DNA from: Neoceratodus forsteri
Lineage: Eukaryota; Chordata; Ceratodontiformes; Ceratodontidae
NCBI GenBank assembly: GCA_016271365.2
Contig: CM057456.1
Coordinates: 165,454,501-165,518,500, forward strand
Reading direction: 5' to 3'
Length of the DNA: 64,000 nt
Below are positions 19,143 to 29,924 of the stretch, piece by piece; within the stretch, counting starts at the first letter, position 1, and each line of letters starts with the position of its first letter. The position numbers were made by a program, and so were the translations under genes. The notes below the pieces were generated by a model that saw only the letters and a list, made by a program, of their open reading frames with translations, was not told where the DNA came from and ran no database searches.

Positions 19143-20690
19143 AACCTGGTGAGGGTGCTGGACTTCATGAGGAAAGATTTTAGAATGATGGGTGAATGAC
19201 TCTGGGATGATCTGGTGGTGGTGGTGGTGGTGGGGGTGATCTGGGTGTGGGGGAGGAATAGTGGGTGAAGCTAAAAAGAGCCATAGGGAAGGCAACAAAC
19301 CTCTGCATCAAGCAAGTGAGCAAAAGCAAGAGGAAAAAAGCCATTGTCATTCTCAAAAGAGGTGTCAGAAAAGGTAAAGACTAAAATGGTATCATTCAGA
19401 AGGTATAAGGAGATACAGAGGAAGGAGGATAGGGAGGTTTATCAGAGGAAGCAGAGGGAAGCAGGAAGAGCAGTATGGAGTACAAAGGCACAACACGAAG
19501 ACAGAATGGCCCAGGTGGTGACAAATGGGGACAAAACATTTTTTAGGTATGTAAGCAAAAGGAGGAAGACCGGGGTGGGATCATAAGATTAAAAAGGGAA
19601 TGGGAGTGGACTGTGCAGAGGGTTCCCAGGGAAAGGCAGACATCCTGAACAAGCACTTTTGCTCAGTGTTTGCAGATGAAGGAGAAGGAGAGGGACCACA
19701 AAAAAGTAACAGGAGCATTGAAAGGAGGGAGGTGGGCACTAGTACATTTTCAGAGGACAGTGTCCTTATGGGACTCACTAATCTGAAAGTGGATAAAGCA
19801 ATTGGGCCAGATGGGGTGTGTCCATGGGTACTGAGGGAGGTACTGGCTGCACCTCTGACAGTCCTATTTAGCAGCTAATTGGAAACAACAGTGGTTCCAG
19901 AGGACTGGAGGAGGTCAGATTTAGTCCCACTTCACAAAAGCGGTAGCAATAAAGTTATTGCTGTCACTGCCAAAGGGAAGGATTGTGGAACATCTTGAAT
20001 TCAGTGGGTTATCAAGATTTGAGGCAGCACGGTTTCATAGGGGGTAGGGGAGGTCATGTCAAACGAATCTGATACATTTCTTTCTTTAACTGGGTGACCA
20101 AGGCATTAGATCATGGTGGAGTAGCAGAGATGTGGCCTACCTAGATTTCAGGAAGGATTTTAACACTGGTCCACATTGGAGACTAGTAAATTAGCTGGGC
20201 AGCTTAGGAGTGGGCCCAAAGGAGGTAAACTGGATAAGATATTGGTTTGGGGATAGGCATCAGAGGGTGGTAATAAACGGAGTTCACTCAGCAGAAGGGA
20301 AGGTGACCAGTGGGGTGCCTCAGGGATCAGTGCTGTGACCGGTCCTCTTTAATGTCTTTATAAGTGACATTGCAGAACAGCTGGAAGGGAAGATCTGCCT
20401 TTTTGTGGAGGACATAAAAATCTGAAACAGGGATGACATTCCAGTCAGTTGGGGGAGGGAGGGGGGAGAAGATGAGCAAAGACCTGAGAACTCAAAGAGT
20501 GGTCAAGGGTGTGACAGCTGGGTTTCAATGTGGAAAAGTGCAAAATAATGCACTTGGGGCACAGAAACCCAGGGGCAGAGTCACAGGTGGTAGAGCCAGG
20601 GGATCAGCTGACCCCTTACTTTCAAAGGCAGGGATCAGGATGTACATTGTGAACCCCCACTTCTTATACAGCCCTTGCACACACATTCAC
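19143..20690 (+). pseudogene. CR1-like LINE, linker and reverse transcriptase (+ strand)
   Basis: This continues the CR1 of 17998-18572. 19344-19586 carries the linker EYKE..R..R-type region, ending TFFRYVSKRRKTG. 19600-19878 has KADILNKHFCSVFADE and LTNLKVDKAIGPDGV, the KA.GPDG block that starts RT. 19890-19940 gives VVPEDWRRSDLVPLHKSG, 20310-20335 SGVPQGSVL, and 20395-20420 LFVEDIKI (FADDTKI block with Ala-Asp-Asp changed to Val-Glu-Asp). The NVEKCK block lies near 20530. It is 3'-truncated and dead. Confidence 0.85.
19213..19233. repeat. (TGG)n microsatellite
   Basis: About seven TGG units lie within the decayed CR1 linker. Confidence 0.9.
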
Positions 20691-21420
20691 TAACCCAAGA
20701 GGTCAGATGAGCTCAGTAAACTGAGTAATTGCTATCCTTGTAAAAACAAGTGTCTTTTTCCAAGTGCATATGCTTTCCTTCCCCTGCATTCCATCTGGCC
20801 TGAGTTAACTCTTGTTCAGTGACTGCTGGAGTCTGGACCAATCAGCAGCGAAGCTGGCCTCCGGTTATAGAAAAAGTGTACGAATTTCTTCAGCACAGCT
20901 TTGGAGGAATGCTGAGTAAGGTGTATGTTCAGCATTGCTGAAAAGTGGATTGCATCCACTAATTTTCCTGCCAATGTTGCCCTTCGTGACTGTAAGTGAC
21001 CAAACTAAACATTTTTAAGATGAAACCTCTCTCAGTTTGTTTGGTTTGTTTGTACCATTGTTGATAAGTTAGAGTAGACATCCACTCTTGTACATCTGCG
21101 AATTTCAGAATATAAACTAAACATTTTTAAGATGCAACTGATTATGTGAGCAATTGTGAAGCAATAAGCAGCATCTTCTTGTTTGTGCAAGGGGCCAACA
21201 GAGGAATATAGAATTAAAAACTGATGCCTGAAGTTCTGTCTCTGGGATGGGGAATGTTTAGTTTGTGTAATAAAACACAGGGATTCCTTGGTTTTGCAGA
21301 CAGCCTTTATTCCTGTAGCTCTCTTGCAGTCCAGTATCAGGCTGGTCCCTCAGTGACCTTGGGGTAGCTGTTTGGTTACAGACTCAAACTGCCTTTAACC
21401 CTTTATTTACACTTCTTTAT
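20690..21420. other. Unassigned region with LTR/promoter-like stretch
   Basis: GGACCAATCAGC (about 20836) is followed 25-30 bases later by GGTTATAGAAAAAG, a CCAAT box and a weak TATA-like box at promoter-like spacing. A CAGCACAG stretch follows. The phrase AAACTAAACATTTTTAAGATG occurs twice (21004-21024 and 21115-21135). This could be the U3/R part of a solo LTR, but I found no clean TG...CA ends or target duplication. Confidence 0.35.
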
Positions 21421-21424
21421 GTCT

Positions 21425-21545
21425 TGGCTGGGACTACTGTCCCAGCAGGTTTGATTGTAGTTTCTGTAGCACAGACACTATTGTCACAGCAGATGCTGGG
21501 ACCCTTCCCTTCACCAAAGGCACTAGTGTCCCAGCAGATGTTGGC
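21425..21545. repeat. Inverted partner of 26190-26275
   Basis: The stretch around CAGCAGATGCTGGGAC, the CTTCCCTTCACCA block and CACTAGTGTCCCAGCAG reappears inverted at 26190-26275. The repeated unit GTCCCAGC AGAT GCTGGGAC is itself a palindrome. The pair encloses the CR1 copy and SINE cluster. Confidence 0.6.
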
Positions 21546-22239
21546 AAAGTTCCATTACCATGGCCACTAGTGTTTATTGATCAACTCAAATCAAAGGTTA
21601 TATAATGTGACATATTAAAATGGCTGCATGTCATACTAATATACTAACATACTAACATACTATTTGCCAGCAGATTAGGCCTTACGGTCTATTGAGTCTG
21701 CTCGAATCTAGATCCTTAGTTGGATGCCGAGACCCTCCCATCCCTTGTTCTCCAGAAACCCCTATCATCCATCCCAACCCCCCCCCCGGGACAGGCCATC
21801 ATCTGATATATCCACTTTCTGTGTCTGTCCCACCCTCTCTTGAAGCCCTCCACTGTGGATCTCTGAACCAGCTCACCAGGCAGTGCATTCCAAGGGTCCA
21901 CCACCCTCTCGGTGAAAAACCTCCTCCTCTTTTCCCCCCTCACCCTTCTCCTTCCAACTTCAAACCATGCCCTCTGGTGATACCTCCCTGCTTTAGTCTA
22001 AAGATCCCCTCCATGTTTACCCTATTTATTCCCGTGAGGTACTTGAAGACCTCAATCATGTCCCCCTGTCTCTCCTCTCCTCCAATGAAAACAGGCAGAG
22101 CTCCTCAAGTCTGTCCTCATAAGTCAAATCCCCTAGCCCTCGTATCATCTTTGTTGCCCTCCTCTGTACCCTCTCCAGGAGCTGTATGTCCCTCTTCAAG
22201 TGTGGTCTCCAGTACTGTACACAGTACTCAAGGTGTGGT

Positions 22240-22936
22240 CTAACCAGTCCATTGTACAGCGGCAGAATCCTTCCTGCTCCTAGAGGTGATCCTCTTTACG
22301 ATGCATCCCAACATCCTGTTTGCCTTGCTAGCTGCTCTCCTGCACTGCTCAGAGTTATTCATACATGTATCCACCATGACCCCTAGGTCTTTTTCCCCTA
22401 TTGAGGCCCCCAGCGCCTCCCCTCCCAGGGTGTACCTGTGTTTAGGGTTTCCCCGACCAAGATGCAACACCTTGCACTTGGTGATATTGAAATTTAATTT
22501 CCATGTGTGAGCCCAGCTTTCCAGGGTGTCCAGGTCCCCTTGCAGGCCACCTCCCCTCTTCTCCCTCAACTACTGCTCCCATCTTGGAGTCATCCGCGAA
22601 GAGACTCATTTCACACCCTATACCCTCCCTGATGTCCGATATGTATGCATTAAACAGGATCGGACCCAGGACCGAGCCCTGTGGTACCCCACTACCAACC
22701 TCTCTAGGGTTCGAGAGCTCCCCACAGACCACAACTCTCTGAGTGCATCCAGCTAGCCAGTTTTCAATCCATCTGACCATCAAAGGGCCTACTCCTAACC
22801 CCATCAGTTTCTCCACCAGACCATTGTGGGGGACAGAGTCAAACGCCTTGCTGAAGTCCAAGAATAATACATCCACAGGCTTACCCTGTCCAGTTCTGAT
22901 GTCCCATTCATAGAACTCCACAGGTTGGTGTGACAT
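22240..22936 (-). pseudogene. CR1 reverse transcriptase palm
   Basis: 22442-22936 reads VDVLFLDFSKAFDSVPHNGL (first catalytic Asp), RVVVCGELSNPREVGSGVPQGSVLGPILF and CEMSLFADDSKMG. The palm motif keeps FADD with both Asps. A frameshift near 22540 moves to 22240-22569, which carries LNFNITKCKVLHLGRGN (the N..KCK..H.G block) and DLGVMVD. Further downstream 21716-21943 has RRRFFTERVVDPWNALPGEL, the CR1 C-terminal W..LP block. Earlier RT blocks are at 23118-23456. Confidence 0.88.
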
Positions 22937-23551
22937 GATCTACCTGCACAAACCCATGTTGCCACTATCCAGACCTCCCACCTCCAAGTACACCCCCAAT
23001 CGCTCCTTTAGTATACTTCCATTAATTTTCCCACCACCGAGGTCAAACTGATGGGTCTATAGTTACCTGGTACATCCCTCGACCCCCCTTTATGGATTGG
23101 TACCACATGTGCCTCTCTCAATCCTCAGGTACCCTCCCTGTCTCAAGTGACCTGCTGAAAAGCTCCGCCAGGGTGCAGCCAGTATGTCCCATAATTCCCA
23201 TAGTACTCTGATGAATGCCATCCGCCCAGGAGATTTGTTTTTCTTTAGGGCCTTGAGGGCTAACCACACCCTTTGGTGGAGATAGCATCATCCGTCCCCT
23301 CCCCTTACTGGTCTTTTTATCCTTATCCAGATGTGACACCCTGGGTACCTTTCCCTCCCTCTTGCTCCATTTCTGTTGCTCCCTGATCCCACTCCCTGCC
23401 ACTTCTATCCCTTCATGCCTTGCTTTGTAGATATCCCATCCCTCCCTAGTGAACACAGAGGCAAAGTACTGCTAAATACCTCTGCCTGGTCCTCGCCTCT
23501 TCCACCCACCCTCCTTCTGATCTCAATCTGCTGAGATGGCCCTTAGTTTTT

Positions 23552-24244
23552 CTACACTCCCCAATGTACGGAAGAACCCTTTCCCTCCATGTATCCCTGT
23601 GCCAGCCGCTGCTCTTTACTGGACTTTGCTCCCCTCACCATACGGGTGACTTTTCTAGATGCAAGCTGGTACATTTCCTTATCCATCCCTCTTGTTGTTT
23701 TATATTTTTTGTAGGCCGCCTTCTTTTCTCTGACTGCTACCTGTACCTCACTGGACCACCAGCATGGTTTACGTGACCTTGCTCCCTTACGTTTCAACTT
23801 AGCGCAGATCCTGACTGCCTCATGAAGTCCCCATTTTATGACCTCCCATCTCCTTTCCACACTTGTCGTTGAGGTAATCCCCTTCAAGTGATCCTTGAGA
23901 ATATTTCCCATGCCCATAAAGTCTGCCCCCCTGAAGTCCACTGCCAGTGTCCTAGATCTCACCCCCACTCCCCCCATGCTTATTTGAAACCAGACAGTAT
24001 TGTGGTCACTCCCAGTCCGGGGGTCCTGTACAACTATGTCCCTTACCAGATCCCCATCTGCCAGAACCACATCCAGGACATGCCCCTCCCTTGTGGGCTC
24101 CATCATATGCTGTATTAAGAACACATCCTGGAAGCCATCCAGCAGCCTCTGCTCCTTGGCCACCTTAGAGGACATGGTTCCCCAGTTTGTACCTGGCATA
24201 TTAAGGTCCCCCATCAACACCACTCCTTCCCATTTTGGACACAC
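23552..24244 (-). pseudogene. CR1 endonuclease and linker
   Basis: A 230-residue frame shows GVVLMGDLNMPGTNWG (the GDFN-type motif, Asp and Asn kept), HMMEPTREGHVLDVVLA (TRE..LD block), RTGSDHNTVWFQIS (SDH motif), DFRGADF, CWWSSEVQVAVREKKAAYKKYK and RKVTRMVRGAKS. This is the standard end of the CR1 endonuclease followed by its linker. The N-terminal endonuclease strand (LVLVNARSLGNKLTEFQAM) lies separately at 24398-24694. It is dead through frameshifts. Confidence 0.88.
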
Positions 24245-24802
24245 TGGGCAATGATGTTGTCCAGCAAACCATCCTCTAGAACATCACTCATCCGGGGGCC
24301 TATATGCTACTCCCTGCTTGACCTTATCTCCTGCTGGGGATCGGGGTGACCCATAAGGCCTCCACGTTTCCCTCTGCCTCTTCTACCATAGCAATTTCTA
24401 TATCATCTCTAATGAACATAGCCACTCCACCCCTCTGACCTCCTTTCTATCCTTCCTAGCAAGTAGTGTACCCTGTACATTTAGGTCCCAGTCATGGTTT
24501 TGTTGGCCCACGTCTCCGTGACCGCCGCCACATCCACCCCCGAACAGCATGGCCTGGAACTCCGTCAACTTGTTTCCCAAGCTCCTGGCATTTACTAACA
24601 CCAACCCCCACCCCTTATCCCTGATCCTCTTTGTCGAACCCCACCCAGATTCCTTATACTTCCATCCTCCCCCTGCTCCTCCTGAAACCTCCACCTCAGT
24701 CTGTTTCCCCCCTCCCCCTCTTGGGCTTGACGGCTACTCCCCTCATCTGGAGGAGAGGGCTTCTGGTCAGCCCCGAGTGTCCTTCTATCTGTGTATACAT
24801 GC

Positions 24803-25000
24803 TGTCAAAAATTCACTTATGGAAACTCTGTGCATTATAATAATTAAATTGTTCCCATCAGTGATTTTATAAATGTTTATCTAAAGGTTTTTATAATAGT
24901 CGTGTCCTAGACTCAAACTCATGACCATCTGGTCTAAAAGAATGTTATAGGGAAATGCACTACCCACCGAGCCACAGCAATAGTTGTAATAACTTGGAGA
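24803..25000 (-). mobile_element. tRNA-like SINE (family 2), copy 1
   Basis: Read on the - strand, TGTGGCTCGGTGGGTAG (A-box-like) and GAGTTTGAGTCTAG (B-box-like) form a tRNA-like head. It is followed by a body that shares ATAATAGT and TTTATCTAAAGGTTTTTATAA with the two copies downstream. The unit extends to at least 25150 on the upstream side of the head, where the copies still match. Confidence 0.75.
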
Positions 25001-25160
25001 TATCCTTAACCTCCTCTTGTATTAATATTCTTATCTCTCATCTACAATACTAAACAGATTATTTTGCTCACCATTTAAAAGTTGCAGTCTACTAATGGTC
25101 CAAGCCTGAGAAAAGATGTACTATGTATTTAGCCTCTAAGCATATTATGTACGTCTGTGC

Positions 25161-25273
25161 CACTGACAGCCTTAGTTGAAGCGTGCCTCCATATGTGTCT
25201 GTGTCATACATATGACTTAGTGGTGTGTGTGACACAGACACACACAGACATGCTTCAAGTAAGGCTGTCAGTT
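25161..25273. ncRNA. Long near-perfect hairpin (113 nt)
   Basis: The left arm (25161-25208) starts CACTGACAGCCTTAGTTG. The right arm, reversed, starts AACTGACAGCCTTACTTG, and complementarity continues through TGAAGC and the TGTCTGTGTCA block. About 45-50 pairs form with a single weak stretch of about 8 bases, around a loop of roughly 15-20 bases. The size and shape are those of a primary microRNA or a short palindromic MITE. Nothing here shows that it is transcribed. Calling it ncRNA is a hypothesis. Confidence 0.4.
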
Positions 25274-25429
25274 TCACAAACATTAGAAGATGGAAGACTG
25301 ATTGCTTCATTGTGGATCCACTCGGTCGGATCCCAAAAAAATCTGAATATACAGTAGTCTTGTGTTGTTGAGGGGTTGGGGCAGTTTCAGGTCTGTCTAC
25401 TAGGTCCATCTGCATCTTCGGGGTTTATA

Positions 25430-25640
25430 TGCTGTCAGAATTAATTGTGGAAACTCTATGTGTTATAATAATTAGATAGTTCCCATTGGTAATTTTATTA
25501 GTGTTTATCTAAAGGTTTTTATAATAGTCATGCCCTGGACACAGACTCATGACTATCTGGTCTAAAAATGTTTTCAGAGTGAAATGCATTTCCCACTGAG
25601 TCGCAATCACTCACAGTCACAGTGGTGGTGGTAGTAGTAG
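25430..25640 (-). mobile_element. tRNA-like SINE (family 2), copy 2
   Basis: Its body matches copy 1 closely (GGAAACTCTATGTGTTATAA, TTTATCTAAAGGTTTTTATA, GACTATCTGGTCTAAAA). The head is similar, with A-box-like GACTCAGTGGG. Sequence past the head, including the stretch to about 25800, also matches copy 1. The duplicated unit is thus about 350 bases or more. A (GTA)n run lies at 25631-25650. Confidence 0.75.
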
Positions 25641-25839
25641 TAGTAGGTTAAATATATCCTTAAGTTCCTCATGTGTTAATGTTCTTAATTCTGTCTCATC
25701 CACAATGTAGTACTAAATAAATTATTTTGCTCATGGTTTGAAAGCTAAAAACATTCCAAGATTAAGAAAAGATGTACTGGGTATTTAACCACTAAGTGTA
25801 TTTAAACCCCTTCAAAAGTTCAGTTGTGGAAACTCTATA

Positions 25840-26120
25840 CATATAGTTCCCATGAATGAATTTATTTAAACATGTTGCAGTAACTGGTGACCCCATAACA
25901 GAGTATGCACTATATGTTTGTGGAGTCTGGGCATGCCATTCCCCCTGTTTCCCAGCTAAGGCAAAGTTTAGACCATGCTATTCTAGGAAGCAATTTTATG
26001 AATGCTTATCTAAATGTTTTTATAATTGACATGCCCCAGGCTCAATCTCACAACCATCTGGTCTAAAGAGAAGTTCCCCCAAAAAAATACAATACCAGCT
26101 GAGCCACCATGACTGACAAT
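25840..26120 (-). mobile_element. tRNA-like SINE (family 2), copy 3
   Basis: The third copy has GCTTATCTAAATGTTTTTATA, ACCATCTGGTCTAAA and, at the end, CAGCTGAGCCACCATG (A box reversed). An extra block (25890-25970) is absent from the others. Confidence 0.7.
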
Positions 26121-26189
26121 AGTGGTAGGTGCTTAAAGATAGTGGTGAATTGACATGCCCCAGCATCTGCAGGGACCAGAGTATCTGTG

Positions 26190-26275
26190 CTTGATAAAGG
26201 GTCACAGCAAATCTGCATCTGCTGGGACACTAGTGCCTGTGGTGAAGGGAAGTGTCCCAGCGTCTGCTGGGGATG
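26190..26275. repeat. Inverted partner of 21425-21545
   Basis: It carries CTGCTGGGACACTAGTGCC and GAAGGGAAGTGTCCCAGCG, the reverse of blocks at 21490-21540. See the partner entry. Confidence 0.6.
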
Positions 26276-26289
26276 TCAAAAGGGAACTG

Positions 26290-26520
26290 ACTGACTGAAT
26301 GGCCAGGAGGATCTGTAAGGCCTTTGCTATCTCCTCCACAGAGTGCAGCTTAACTTTTCCTGCTGAGAGCTCTTTTGCTTCTTCAGCAGGAGGTGCAGTG
26401 ACATACTTTTCTTTTTGCTTCTTTTTAGCAGGAACTGACTCCGGAACCTGCTCAGGAGGCCTTTTATGTTTACTGTGCTCAGAACCCCCCCTTGTTGGGA
26501 ATTTTAGTGTCTGAGGAGTC
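26290..26520 (-). pseudogene. Lys/Pro-rich coding-like relic
   Basis: The - strand stays open through about 90 codons. It reads SEHSKHKRPPEQVPESVPAK, then a KKKQKEKYVTAPPAEEA region and EEIAKALQILLAIQ. The composition resembles gag-like proteins of retroelements, but I cannot assign a family. It may be related to the gag relic upstream (27130-28260), which reads in the same direction. Confidence 0.3.
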
Positions 26521-26733
26521 CTTATGGAGACTCTACTTCACCCTCCCATTGGAGGTAGAAGAGCCCTCCTTAGAGTGCTTTGTGGATGTTGAGGTGGACA
26601 AGAAGCCATGTTTTCAAATGAGTAGGGGAGGGAGGGATGGAATAAACAAGTTGGGCCTGGGGTAGCCTTTTACTGGAGAGTACATGGAGCTAAGATTCAA
26701 AGAAGCAGTGCACTTCATGGTGAAAATATTGAC

Positions 26734-27000
26734 CTATACTTTTTCATGACATTTTAGAACTTGTCTCTTCTGCTTTGATACTATATTTTTCCCACTTTGA
26801 GTCTGCTTTAGCACTTCTTTGTACTTTAGAAATAAAGCGATTGATTCTTTTATGCACTCGGACCAGATTTTCATTAGAATTCTTATCTGTTTTAGAATAA
26901 CCATTCCCCTCTGTATAGAATGCATGTCCATCCCATTGTCCCTGGAAGTCTAGTGGACCCTCCCATGCCAATCTGTTATACACCTCTTTTCTTCAGTGAA
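26734..27000 (-). pseudogene. Unidentified relic downstream of the gag-like region
   Basis: Two overlapping - strand frames contain charged helical sequence (NENLVRVHKRINRFISKVQ). No domain is recognised. The position after the gag relic suggests the same element. Confidence 0.25.
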
Positions 27001-27129
27001 GGAAGTTGTATTACTCAACCCTCCCTTTGCATTTTAACCCCTCACACAAAGCATGAATCACTCTGCTTTTTGTTTTTTTAGCCTTATTCTCTTTTAGTGT
27101 TCAAAGTCCCATCACCATGAAGTTAGATA

Positions 27130-28260
27130 GCTCTTCAGCGCAAACCAGTGTTTGAGGCTCCATATGGTACAGATTTCTGGGCTGCAACTCTGGCCATTCT
27201 GCTGTGAGGTAATCTTTTGTCAGCTGAACCACATCTGCCAGTGTGATTTACATATATGCACAAACCTCTGCTTGTATCTTTCCAGGTAGGACATACAGGA
27301 ACTGCTTCAAAATGATTAGATCCGATATCCCCATGACCGTTAGTTTCTTGTTTGAGTCACCAGGCTGCCAAACCTCTCAGGTACTGTACTATGTAGGAGT
27401 CTTGTAAATTTAAAATGTTCACACAAATTTAAAAATTGCCGTACAAATTGAAGCAAATTTGGCTGCTACCCACTATGTGTAGCATCTGAGAATTGTGCAC
27501 TATGCAATTTGCTGCACTTGTGGGGAATTTTGCAATACAAATTGCTGCAATTCAAACTTTGCAGCACATTTTTATTGTAAAGCATGGCAATTCGCATAGC
27601 GAAATTCACCACAAAGTGCATAGCGTATGTGTAGTGTGGAATTTGTACAATCACATGAATTTATGACTTCTCACACTATGCTATGCGAATTGCTTAGTGT
27701 TTTTTACTTCACCCATAGCTAATACTGTACAACCACTGGATGTTGGACTCCTGGTGGGACTGACTCTATGAAACTTGCATAGATAGCCTTCCTCCTCCTC
27801 CTCCTCCACAAATACCTGAGATCATTATAATCCTTGGTGGATGTCTTATGCAATGTTCAAAATATGATACATTGGGTTAATTATTCCTTAAGCCATTGGT
27901 CAACAGGAATTCCAGGTATGACTGAAAACGGGACTTGACGCAATCCACTTTCTGGTCAAATAAAATGGTAGTAACTCTTTAGAAAATCGCCATATAGGAC
28001 TGAATCATTTTCTGGACCTGATTTGGTTAGCACAGTACTTTACTGGGAAACATGCACCTAAACCTGATTTATAGGCATACATTCTTTTAGGAGATTCTGC
28101 ACAGGTTGTTCTCAGAACTGCTACTGTTTTTGAGCCATGCTGCTCCTGTTGGGTCTCTCACATATTGTGAACATGCCTGTTCCTGCTGTTGTTGGGCTAG
28201 CACTTGTTGCTGCTGTACTGATACCCTCAACATACTCTGTCCTCCATTTTGCTTCAGTTA
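27130..28260 (-). pseudogene. Ty3/gypsy (Gmr1-like) gag relic with SCAN-like segment
   Basis: On the - strand, 28250-28100 encodes a Gln-rich start (VSVQQQQVLAQQQQEQ). 28030-27900 encodes IQSYMAIF.RVTTILFDQKV, which matches the DDIEAYLxxFERVA segment of gypsy-type gag. 27370-27200 encodes VWQPGDSNKKLTVMG, then DLIILKQFLYVLPGKIQAEV and LADVVQLTKDYLTAE. The spacing W..P.....K.......L..L.QFL..LP is that of the SCAN fold, which derives from Gmr1-like gag. Stops and frameshifts make it a pseudogene. A host SCAN gene is less likely because the Gln-rich and IEAYL parts belong to retrotransposon gag. An insertion at about 27400-27720 splits it. Confidence 0.6.
27587..27693. repeat. Hairpin with 14-bp perfect arms
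   Basis: GCAATTCGCATAGC (27587-27600) is exactly inverted at 27680-27693. The surrounding 27400-27720 is AT-rich with repeated GCAATTTG-like words and interrupts the gag relic, so it may be a small MITE. Confidence 0.55.
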
Positions 28261-29920
28261 AAAGGAACATATTTCTCTTTCAGTTCCCGCACTCCAGTGT
28301 CTGATGTGTTCACATCACACTTCCAGCACCATATCAAAAGGCCAACCGTGTCAAGCATATTTTATTTTCAGAAACAAAACGCTAACACACAAGAAGAACT
28401 GCAGATCTTTTGTTCTCTGTCCCCCTCCTTCCCTCCCCCTCCCCTTGAAGAGAGAGGGTCTTACTGGCACTGGGTCCAGTTAGCCAGTTACCACTCCCCA
28501 AGTAAAGTCACTGCTACTCATCTGGAACACCAGTTTACTATCATTTTATAGTCAGATGCCTGAAACCACAGGGCCATTAATTACCCAAACATGCTCAAAC
28601 CATAGAGATCAGATATAGTAAAAAAATAGAGAGAACTTCACATAACACATTGATCCCGCTCATTCTACTGTTTCCCCATGTAGCAGCTTCATCTGAAAAA
28701 GGCAAAATCATATTGCACACATTTTGGACATATCTCTGTATACGACTCACATTAAACTGTCTGTGGGAGCAGTTCCAGCAAATTGGGGTATCCAGAAAAA
28801 CTGTATGGTTAGTCTAATCAGCATATATTATCCGTCTTGACTTGCTATTAAGAAATTAGTGACTGCACAGAGATTAAGAGAAATTAGCACAGATTGCTTA
28901 ATAGTTTCTGAAGGGTCACTGTCATTTGTACTGGCACAGTCTGAACAGTTTGGGTGTTTCGCACTATGCAACATAAAAAGAAACATCAGTGTTGTCATAT
29001 CCTGAAATTCAAGAAGCTTATGGAAGGATCATTCATATGAAATATTAGGCTTACCTCTGGACATTAGCAGTCCAGTGATTTAAATAGCTAAACCATTTAT
29101 AAATGAAGATGGCAGACATTTCATGGACTCTTGACAGAAAGTGATGTCACTTAGGGCAATCTGTGTGTGTTGTCAACCACTGCTTGCCTCTCGGTGTCAC
29201 CATGTTCTTCCTCAAGATTCCATGAAATGGCTGCTACCTTTATTTAATGTATGACTTTCTACTGCAAAGTTCCAATAACTGGCTTCTGCCTTCATTTCTG
29301 AAATGCTGACACATGCTGGTAAGCCCAGTACTGTACCACAGTTGAAAAGGATTTTCCAGCAGGGCTTTCAGACTTAAAAACCAAGCACACTTCCCTTCCC
29401 CTTCCCCTTTAAGACACTGCTTCTCCAAGAGTTCTATAATGCTGTGGCTGTCATGCTTCCTGGGCTGTAGTTATACACGGTCCCAATATCAATGTCTCTT
29501 ATTTTGTTTGAGGAGTAGTTGGAAGGACAAATACAGTTTACATGATAGCAGGGCACCTTTGCACTTATTGGATGTATCTTTCTCTCTTGGCATTGTAACA
29601 AAGATAATTCCTTATGACTCACTGCAACTTTTTTTCCCTATTTCCTACTGCCCTGTACTGCATGATGTGAATTGAATACAAGTAGCAGAACAATGGGCGT
29701 GAGTGAATAACCTCTTTTTATGGGCTTTCAGGCTTGAGGAGGTGCTGCAAATTGTTCCCCCTTTAAAGACAACCTTATCTACCAAATGCTGAATCTGATA
29801 CCTTATATAAATCTTGATTTCCAACTTGATCCTCTGAGTGCTCAAGTGTGGGAGACTTAGCTGGAATGCCTCCCTATTAGTTGGAGCATTCAGGGAGCAG
29901 AGGGAAATACCATCAGTTTA
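28260..29920. other. Unassigned DNA
   Basis: No repeat family or protein is recognised. The + strand frame 28249-28551 and the - strand frames near 29240-29845 have no domain. Confidence 0.4.
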
Positions 29921-29924
29921 TGTC

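Larger units (their letters stand above)
21633..24790 (-). mobile_element. CR1-like LINE, long - strand copy
   Basis: This is the best preserved CR1 in the window. Its 3' end is an 8-bp microsatellite (ATACTAAC units on the + strand, 21633-21663), typical of CR1 tails, preceded by a short 3' UTR. Coding blocks in order from 5' are endonuclease (24700-23550), linker, RT (23456-22442) and C-terminal domain (22569-21716). Several frameshifts and stops are present, but catalytic residues are mostly kept. The 5' border near 24790 is uncertain. The window's GC-richer, pyrimidine-biased + strand here is the antisense of coding sequence. Confidence 0.88.

Noticed and set aside
27200..27370. Host SCAN zinc-finger exon
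   Set aside because: No zinc fingers follow, there are in-frame stops, and the upstream Gln-rich and IEAYL-like parts fit gypsy gag better.
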